Shown piece after piece: positions 6,793 to 11,129 of a stretch of DNA of 11,129 bases. Made by a program: the position numbers and the translations under genes. Numbering within the stretch: the first letter of the stretch is position 1; every line of letters starts with the position of its first letter. Where the stretch lies: contig CAYWOD010000115.1 of assembly GCA_964459805.1 (NCBI GenBank), positions 1 to 11,129 on the forward strand, given 5' to 3'. Origin of the DNA: DAOVRL01 sp964459805 (GTDB lineage Bacteria; Planctomycetota; Phycisphaerae; Sedimentisphaerales; Anaerobacaceae). A model generated the notes under the pieces. That model had not been told where the DNA came from and did not search any database. It saw only the letters and a program-made list of their open reading frames with translations.

Positions 6793-8727
6793 CTAAAACG
6801 GCCCACGTACATTGACCCGCTGCCCCACTGCCGGCACCTCGAACGGATCATACCGGTCCTTTTTCCAGTTCCACTGAAGCCACCTCAGCGACTCATGTTC
6901 CAGCGAAACTGCGAACTCGAACAATACCTCCACCGGCATACCCTCGCCGTCAACATCCACAACCTCCACCGACATACGCGGCAGCTCAATCCTCTGGCCG
7001 CGACGCAGGGCGTTGTCGGCGCTTCGCACGGTGCTGACGGCCTCGAACAGATAAACCCAGGCCATATCCAGAACGTGACCCGATTGGCACGACAGAAGAT
7101 TGCCGGATTGGGCCCGCACCATCAGGCTCTTCTCGTCCTTTCGTACGACTTCGAGCTGCCCGAATCCGGGCGCAAGAATACGAACGGCCCGCGGCAGCGC
7201 TTCCCCTTTGTGCGCCTGCTGGAGCGGAATGTATAAAAACGAGGCCGGATTCGGCGCGTTAACCACCACAAGGTCCTGCTCCGCTAACCCCTCCGGCGAA
7301 CCTATTTCCATAGTCTCCCGCACTTTCCCAACAATCTTCGACGTCATTAGAGGCGCAGCAATCCTCGTCGCCAGTGCACAAGGCAAGTGCGCAGCTATCA
7401 GCAGTATGCAAAGCCCCCATGCCAAAGCCCGCCGGACACGCCTCTTCGGTACCCAGCTTTCTTTCGCCAGAAGGCCTGCTATAAACTGCCCGATCAGTCC
7501 GCACGCCCCGATCCCCACGAAGAGAAGGTTGCGATTCATCGGCATAGTCGCGCAGATCGGCAGAACCGAAAGATGCATTCCAACCAGCCAGAACCGAGCC
7601 AGCCGGTTCACTCGAAGCAAAGGCAGCAGCACCACCACGACCACAACAACGAACGCCACAACAACAGGCCAAAACAGCATTGTCGTTGAATCAGGCGTAT
7701 AGCTGAATATGTCAGCCGGTATGCCGCACCATTCCCGCATAATAAGAATCGGACCCCGCACCAGCATCGCCCAAGCGTAGCGCAGCGGCTCACGACTCGG
7801 GTCCGAATAGAAGCTGCCCCCACTGGCGCCATACCCGAGCATGTTATAGACTATCCGCCATAGAACCGTCACCAGAACGGCCGGAACCAGACTCACCACT
7901 CGACGGACCCGGCTTGCCTCATCCAGAATCATCGCGTATGCAAAAAGGTACGCGAACGTCGCCACACCTGCCTCCGCCGACAGCAGCGACCCGGCCAGAC
8001 ACAAAACCGACCCCGCCCCAGCCGCCCACGAACCGCCCCGGCGCCAGCGATGGTGCCCCAGAACACTAAGAATCCCAAAAAAAAGCGACAGAAAGATATT
8101 CCTGTTTGCAATCCACATCGCCGGAAAGTAGCTAAAGTCATCCACAACGTACACCATCGCCGCCAGGCCCGCTATCCACGCCGGGGCCATCAGCCGCCGA
8201 TATAGCGTGGTCACTAAAAACATCACCGCCGCCAGCCACACCAAATTGTGTGCGTGCATCGCCACTGCCGAATCCCCAAACACACGGTAATCGAGCCAGT
8301 GCGTCAGGCTGCTCAACGGCCGCCAAAACCGGACCCGAAGACCGTCGTACGTCCACCAGGGAATCGCCCCGTAGCTCCGCAGTGCAGCGAGATTCCGGTC
8401 CGGATCCACAGGAGCAAATAGCTCCGAAAGCGCCGCCGACAGCCGCCCGGACTCTTCCGTGACTATGCCCGAATCGGACAAGTCATCCCCGAGCCCAGAT
8501 GGGCCCGCCAGAAGCCCCCAATGACAAAAGTCGTCATTCAGCAATCCCGTACCCAAAGCGGGAAGCGTTGCCACTAACGCCAAACTGCACAAGATAGCCG
8601 GAAGCCGGCGATGTTCCAGAATCCAGACCAGCCGACTCCGAATTCCACAACCCAGCACGCAATCTTCTTTATTACTCACTTGCAACGCTTCTGCAAAATT
8701 GCAGAACTCATACTCACTCGCAGCCAA
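6793..8727 (-). CDS. Polytopic membrane protein, probable GT-C-type glycosyltransferase (TMTC/PMT-like)
   Basis: 644 residues with roughly nine to ten membrane segments between about 43 and 455 and a soluble C-terminal region (461-644), probably outside the cytoplasm. After the first segment comes LNDDF (63-67), matching the catalytic Asp position in the first external loop of GT-C enzymes. WRPLSSLTHWLDYRVFG (135-151) and FPAMWIANRNIFLSLFFGIL (201-220) resemble the conserved blocks of TMTC- and mannosyltransferase-like families. Such enzymes move sugars from polyprenyl-phosphate donors to protein or lipid acceptors; donor and acceptor are unknown here. A striking Val-rich helix (VVVAFVVVVVVVLLP) sits at about 355-369. 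The start is uncertain: TTG 8727 follows an in-frame stop at 8736 and lacks a Shine-Dalgarno; TTG 8685, GTG 8679 and GTG 8658 are alternatives that keep the first membrane segment. A weak TATAGT (8781-8776) is the only promoter hint. Confidence 0.6.
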   Translation of the reverse strand: MAASEYEFCNFAEALQVSNKEDCVLGCGIRSRLVWILEHRRLPAILCSLALVATLPALGTGLLNDDFCHWGLLAGPSGLGDDLSDSGIVTEESGRLSAALSELFAPVDPDRNLAALRSYGAIPWWTYDGLRVRFWRPLSSLTHWLDYRVFGDSAVAMHAHNLVWLAAVMFLVTTLYRRLMAPAWIAGLAAMVYVVDDFSYFPAMWIANRNIFLSLFFGILSVLGHHRWRRGGSWAAGAGSVLCLAGSLLSAEAGVATFAYLFAYAMILDEASRVRRVVSLVPAVLVTVLWRIVYNMLGYGASGGSFYSDPSREPLRYAWAMLVRGPILIMREWCGIPADIFSYTPDSTTMLFWPVVVAFVVVVVVVLLPLLRVNRLARFWLVGMHLSVLPICATMPMNRNLLFVGIGACGLIGQFIAGLLAKESWVPKRRVRRALAWGLCILLIAAHLPCALATRIAAPLMTSKIVGKVRETMEIGSPEGLAEQDLVVVNAPNPASFLYIPLQQAHKGEALPRAVRILAPGFGQLEVVRKDEKSLMVRAQSGNLLSCQSGHVLDMAWVYLFEAVSTVRSADNALRRGQRIELPRMSVEVVDVDGEGMPVEVLFEFAVSLEHESLRWLQWNWKKDRYDPFEVPAVGQRVNVRGPF

Positions 8728-8903
8728 ATCCAGTCAGCTTACACCCAGCTACACCGCTGGGCTTTCGCGGGCAATACTATACGAATTGACCAACCGGCAC
8801 AAGCCCAATAGCCCCTCCAACCGCAATCCGGCAGCAAGAGTCACAAAACCCAAAAGCTCTTCAAACACTCCATTCACCCAACGCCAGCTTGCACTCGAAA
8901 AAC

Positions 8904-8932
8904 TTCCCCATTACCATAACCAATGATATAAT
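8904..8932 (+). promoter_or_regulatory. Candidate promoter of the acylphosphatase gene
   Basis: A perfect TATAAT at 8927-8932 with a weak TTCCCC (8904-8909) 17 bp upstream. Transcription would start near 8939, so the heptamer array at 8951-9013 would make up nearly all of the leader. The -35 box matches consensus at only 3 of 6 positions, so the call rests on the -10 box and its position. Confidence 0.4.
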
Positions 8933-8950
8933 ACCGTAGGTCTGACCACG

Positions 8951-9013
8951 CAATACGCAATACGAGATACGCAATACGCAGTACGACATACGAAATACGA
9001 CATACGACATACG
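8951..9013 (+). repeat. Nine-unit heptamer tandem array NNNTACG
   Basis: Nine consecutive 7-bp units, all ending TACG without exception: CAA, CAA, AGA, CAA, CAG, ACA, AAA, ACA and ACA precede TACG in order. The preceding heptamer (GACCACG) and the following one (AAAAATG) look like degenerate units; the latter supplies the acylphosphatase ATG at 9018. The array displaces any Shine-Dalgarno. Its length is a multiple of 7, not of 3, so it is not coding. It recalls the heptameric short tandem repeats described in cyanobacteria. Confidence 0.9.
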
Positions 9014-9017
9014 AAAA

Positions 9018-9287
9018 ATGATCGCCAAGCACATAATCTTCACTGGCCGCGTTCAGGGCGTCGGCTTCCGCTTCACCGCCCACAGAATAGCCGATCGCCA
9101 CCGGCTCACCGGCTTCGTCCGCAACCTGCCCAACGCAACAGTAGAAATGCTCGCCCAGGGCGCATCCGCCGACATAGACAACTGCATAACCGACATCAAG
9201 CAAGCCTTCCTCCGCTACATCACAGAAACAAAAATCACCGATCTGGCCCCCAACCCCCAATACACAGATTTCAGAATAACCTTCTAA
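9018..9287 (+). CDS. acyP: Acylphosphatase
   Basis: 89 residues, the normal family length. This small cytosolic alpha/beta enzyme hydrolyses the carboxyl-phosphate bond of acyl phosphates. The signature GRVQGVGFRF is at 10-19 with the phosphate-binding Arg18, and GFVRNLPNATVE at 32-43 carries the catalytic Asn36. The second signature usually reads G-(W/Y)-V-x-N-x-x-D-G-x-V-E; here Phe33 and NAT replace the aromatic and Asp-Gly positions, while the catalytic pair is kept. ATG 9018 is the only sensible start and lies 4 nt after a heptamer repeat array, with no Shine-Dalgarno. The gene stands alone between divergent and convergent neighbours, so no pathway partner is implied. Confidence 0.9.
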   Translation: MIAKHIIFTGRVQGVGFRFTAHRIADRHRLTGFVRNLPNATVEMLAQGASADIDNCITDIKQAFLRYITETKITDLAPNPQYTDFRITF

Positions 9288-9400
9288 CCTCCGTCGTCCT
9301 TGCCTGACCCCAACATCGAAGCCCAGCGCAAATCCCACCCCTTCGGCGCGAGCGAGGCAAAGCCAGGCGTGGCAATCTCAGAGAATCGTAAATAGTAAAT
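9288..9400. other. Intergenic spacer with possible degenerate repeat
   Basis: A 113-bp gap between the convergent acyP and the 259-residue gene. No clear hairpin plus T-tract was seen. Read on the minus strand, GAGATTGCCACGCCTGGC (around 9365-9382) followed by a CTCGC-rich stretch resembles one end of a dispersed repeat seen between genes in many environmental bacterial genomes. That resemblance is from memory and weak. A short plus-strand frame through it shows no domain. Confidence 0.25.
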
Positions 9401-10180
9401 TCACTCTCCAAGGTGCCGCACAACGCCGCGCTTCCGCGGCACAGCCATATCCGCCTTTCTCGACGGTTTCTTTTCTTCTGCACTGTAGTTGACGTCCATT
9501 ATCTCAATGAAATCCGCCGTGTACTCCTTTAGCACCCCGCAGTACTCGAATATCTTATCACCCTTAATCAGCTCGAGCACAACCTTACGCCCGATATATC
9601 TCTCTAAGAGCGGCTCGTATGAAGTCCCCACCGAGCCCATCAGCTCCTGCTTGATCTGAGAGACGTACTTATCCTGAGAGCCCAGGACCCGCCCGGCCGG
9701 CGTCGCCTTCTTGGCCTGGCTCATCAACAGATTAACCACCTCCGCAACCGAATCCCTGACCGTCTTGAAAACATTGACCAGCCTCCTCTTGAGTCTCCGC
9801 CCCACACCCGGATGATACGTCTTTTCTAATTGTTTCTCCCTTTTTTTCTTATTGCCTTCGCTCAGCTCATCGTGGAAGCGAATCACCGCCCCGATATTGC
9901 CGTACTCGTGCTTATAAAGGATGTAGCTCGCCTCATCGTGCCCGTCTTCGTCCCTGTGCTTCTGAGGATAAACAAATTCCAGCCCCGTATTTTCCACCCG
10001 CAGCCTGCCCCAGATAGTCTTGCCCGCCGTATCTTCCAACGTCACCATATTCCGCTCGAAATCCCGCAGGCACTTGTCCCGGCTCCTCCGCCTGATAAAA
10101 GCACCCACACCCGTCGCCAGAACAATAAAGACTATCGTAATAGCCGTATAAGGTATCGTCACCGCAACAACATAAGTCAT
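9401..10180 (-). CDS. Membrane-anchored protein of unknown function with two possible Sm/SH3-like barrels
   Basis: 259 residues, family not recognised. One N-terminal membrane segment (about 5-28) is followed by RRRSRDK, which predicts a cytosolic body. Residues 44-71 (NMVTLEDTAGKTIWGRLRVENTGLEFVYP) and 196-231 (IGRKVVLELIKGDKIFEYCGVLKEYTADFIEIMDV) each look like a bent antiparallel sheet with a central Gly, as in small Sm or SH3-like barrels. Between them lies a charged, mainly helical region (about 103-190) with a Lys-rich stretch at 111-120. The tail (237-256) is basic. ATG 10180 is supported by AAAGGGG (10193-10187) 6 nt upstream. It could scaffold at the membrane or bind nucleic acid; neither is shown. 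It lies 108 bp downstream of the 160-residue gene on the same strand, with a palindromic repeat in between. Confidence 0.75.
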   Translation of the reverse strand: MTYVVAVTIPYTAITIVFIVLATGVGAFIRRRSRDKCLRDFERNMVTLEDTAGKTIWGRLRVENTGLEFVYPQKHRDEDGHDEASYILYKHEYGNIGAVIRFHDELSEGNKKKREKQLEKTYHPGVGRRLKRRLVNVFKTVRDSVAEVVNLLMSQAKKATPAGRVLGSQDKYVSQIKQELMGSVGTSYEPLLERYIGRKVVLELIKGDKIFEYCGVLKEYTADFIEIMDVNYSAEEKKPSRKADMAVPRKRGVVRHLGE

Positions 10181-10263
10181 AACAAACCCCTTTCAATACA
10201 AATCCCAATCCCCTCCCCCAATCTCAAAAACAGTGTCAACCTGTACTAATCTCTGAAGCTTGT

Positions 10264-10279
10264 GCCCGCGCAGGCGGGT
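10264..10279. repeat. REP-like palindrome, possibly acting as a terminator
   Basis: CCCGC-GCAG-GCGGG forms a perfect 5-bp GC stem, extended to seven pairs by a G-T and a T-A pair. It lies 9 bp beyond the stop of the 160-residue gene on the minus strand. No T-tract follows. The plus-strand translation of the surrounding bases contains PAQAGI, a signature I know from a widespread intergenic palindromic repeat family in bacteria. It may lower read-through between the two minus-strand genes. Confidence 0.5.
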
Positions 10280-10288
10280 ATCTGTGGT

Positions 10289-10771
10289 TCAAACCTTCGC
10301 CAATATCACAACGTAATTCTTGCCGTAATACTTCGCACACTTCGGGCACGTCGTATAGAAAAAGTACATCTTTTCTATCTCCCGCTCCTTCGACGCCATA
10401 TACTCTTTCATCTCGCCGATCCACTTCTTGATGTCCTTATAAGGCCCTTCAAAAACCTTTGTTAGAAACGTCCCCGATATCTTCGCCATCTCCGCTCCCG
10501 GCACTTCTTTGACCACCGCCATATAGATATCGGCCCCCCAGAGCGATTTCTCATCCGAGAGCATAAGCGGCATCGGCGGAAGCGCCCCGGCCCCGGAAAT
10601 CCGCTCCATATTTCGTACCATCACCTTGCCGAAGTTCAGCGGAATATGAAAGAAACTCCGCACGCGGTCCTTAACGAACAGCTTGTCCTCGAACTTAACC
10701 TCCTTCTCATCCCAAGGCCCCGGATCAAACCGCGGACAGCACCGCGTCTCCGAATCATAAAGCTTATCCAT
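10289..10771 (-). CDS. Small conserved-looking protein with CPKC motif, function unknown
   Basis: 160 residues, no membrane segment or signal peptide. The N-terminus has a Cys pair (11-12) in RCCPRFDPGPWDEK, and the C-terminus has CPKC (142-145) after YFFYTT; together they could bind a metal. The middle has SFFHIPLNFG (39-48), DIYMAVVKEVPGAEM (81-95) and TKVFEGPYKDIKKW (104-117). The last block recalls the GyrI-like (SOUL/GyrI) ligand-binding fold, in which a strand leads into a Gly-Pro-Tyr turn and a helix, but the match is weak. I recall similar proteins auto-labelled 'hydrolase' without a demonstrated activity. ATG 10771 is chosen over the longer frame from 10843 because GAGGTGA sits 5 nt before it and the extra 24 residues look non-coding. 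Confidence 0.75.
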   Translation of the reverse strand: MDKLYDSETRCCPRFDPGPWDEKEVKFEDKLFVKDRVRSFFHIPLNFGKVMVRNMERISGAGALPPMPLMLSDEKSLWGADIYMAVVKEVPGAEMAKISGTFLTKVFEGPYKDIKKWIGEMKEYMASKEREIEKMYFFYTTCPKCAKYYGKNYVVILAKV

Positions 10772-10776
10772 AATCG

Positions 10777-10783
10777 TCACCTC
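10777..10783 (-). promoter_or_regulatory. Ribosome binding site deciding the 160-residue start
   Basis: GAGGTGA on the minus strand, 5 nt before ATG 10771. It is a near-perfect Shine-Dalgarno and argues against the upstream ATG at 10843. Further upstream, TTGACG with a 17-bp spacer leads only to AAAATT, too poor to call a promoter. Confidence 0.75.
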
Positions 10784-10927
10784 ATTTCTCACAACAACTC
10801 GAATCCTACCGCCCAATTTTCCCTGATTCTCCCCCCACGTCAAACTTAATCCTCAAAAACCTCGGCCGATAGACCCTCGCATCAAAAAGCCCCCGCCATC
10901 GCCATCCACAACAAAAATCTCGCCACC

Positions 10928-10955
10928 TTCATTCCTCATTCTCCACATTTCATTC
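10928..10955. repeat. Heptamer tract of TTCATTC type
   Basis: Four in-phase heptamers: TTCATTC (10928-10934), CTCATTC (10935-10941), TCCACAT (10942-10948) and TTCATTC (10949-10955). Units 1 and 4 are identical and unit 2 differs at one base. It lies in the non-coding stretch upstream of the 160-residue gene. Confidence 0.5.
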
Positions 10956-10978
10956 CTTTTCTTTGACGCCAAGCCCAT

Positions 10979-11034
10979 CGAGCATCAAGACTCGCGTATC
11001 CAGCATCAGCCTTCTGTCCTCTGTCGTTTGTCCT
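10979..11034. repeat. Mosaic heptamer tract, CNNGCAT then CTGTCCT
   Basis: Eight in-phase heptamers, every one ending in T: CGAGCAT, CAAGACT, CGCGTAT, CCAGCAT, CAGCCTT, CTGTCCT, CTGTCGT and TTGTCCT. The first four form one related family and the last three another, joined without a break in phase. The frame is not coding and no unit resembles the TACG array. Confidence 0.55.
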
Positions 11035-11041
11035 CTCAGCC

Positions 11042-11129
11042 CCGACAATTCTACCCCCACGCACCAAAAAAAACGGCTCTCATTCAATAAAGTTGGTAAC
11101 TTTTTTGAGGATTTTCTTGCAACTGCTTT
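11042..11129. other. AT-rich right end with a small inverted repeat
   Basis: No gene was seen. A perfect inverted repeat AAAGTT-GGT-AACTTT (11089-11103) is followed by three more T on the plus strand, which could be a weak terminator or an operator, but the stem has only one G-C pair. An A8 run lies at 11066-11073. On the minus strand an 11-codon frame starts at the ATG 11083-11081; it has no Shine-Dalgarno and is not called. Confidence 0.3.

Noticed and set aside
7608..7689. Histidine/threonine-rich plus-strand peptide
   Set aside because: It is antisense to the Val-rich membrane helix of the GT-C protein (GTN/GTC runs), not a metal-binding peptide gene.
8951..9013. Heptamer array considered as a CRISPR array
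   Set aside because: Units are 7 bp with no spacers, and no cas gene is present.
8874..9338. Minus-strand open frame with repeating YVVCRISYVVLRI-like sequence
   Set aside because: The repeated residues are simply the translated heptamer array, and the rest is antisense to acylphosphatase.
10234..10239. Perfect TTGACA on the minus strand before the 259-residue gene
   Set aside because: No acceptable -10 box lies at 15-19 bp downstream; the sequence there is G-rich. Not called as a promoter.

Overview
The window reads as a chromosomal segment of a Planctomycetota bacterium, most likely class Phycisphaerae (Sedimentisphaerales-like). The main clue is the large secreted protein at 1002-3875. 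It combines parallel beta-helix modules ending in SPCIDAG(D/N)P, one dockerin-like EF-hand loop and a C-terminal fibronectin-like module (WRIDEVNA...GPVWTFTT), an architecture I associate with that group. Other clues are short tandem repeats between genes and generally weak Shine-Dalgarno sites. This assignment is inference from protein style; no rRNA or ribosomal marker is present.

Layout: (1) 1-297, minus: N-terminal part of folC, with a very good sigma70-like promoter at 310-338 that would make a nearly leaderless mRNA. (2) 298-1001: no convincing gene, but a plus-strand promoter candidate (656-685) followed by an approximately 310-nt leader with inverted repeats. (3) 1002-3875, plus: secreted two-module beta-helix protein. 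(4) 6624 down to 3909, minus: a tight operon of GAF-SpoIIE phosphatase, cmk and plsC behind a TATAAT promoter. (5) 6793-8727, minus: a polytopic GT-C-type membrane protein. (6) 8904-9287, plus: acylphosphatase, whose putative 5' UTR is almost entirely a nine-unit heptamer array. (7) 9401-10180 and 10289-10771, minus: two uncharacterised proteins, one membrane-anchored and one small with a CPKC motif. (8) 10772-11129: non-coding, with two more heptamer-period tracts.

The genes do not form one pathway. cmk (CMP/dCMP phosphorylation) and plsC (phosphatidic acid synthesis) are a common bacterial pair; an RsbU-like phosphatase heading their operon is less usual. No phage, IS element, CRISPR array, toxin-antitoxin pair, tRNA or rRNA was recognised. 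The most distinctive signal is non-coding: at least four unrelated sequence families share an exact 7-bp period in three intergenic places, one abutting a start codon. I did not find convincing evidence for a wholly new multi-gene system.
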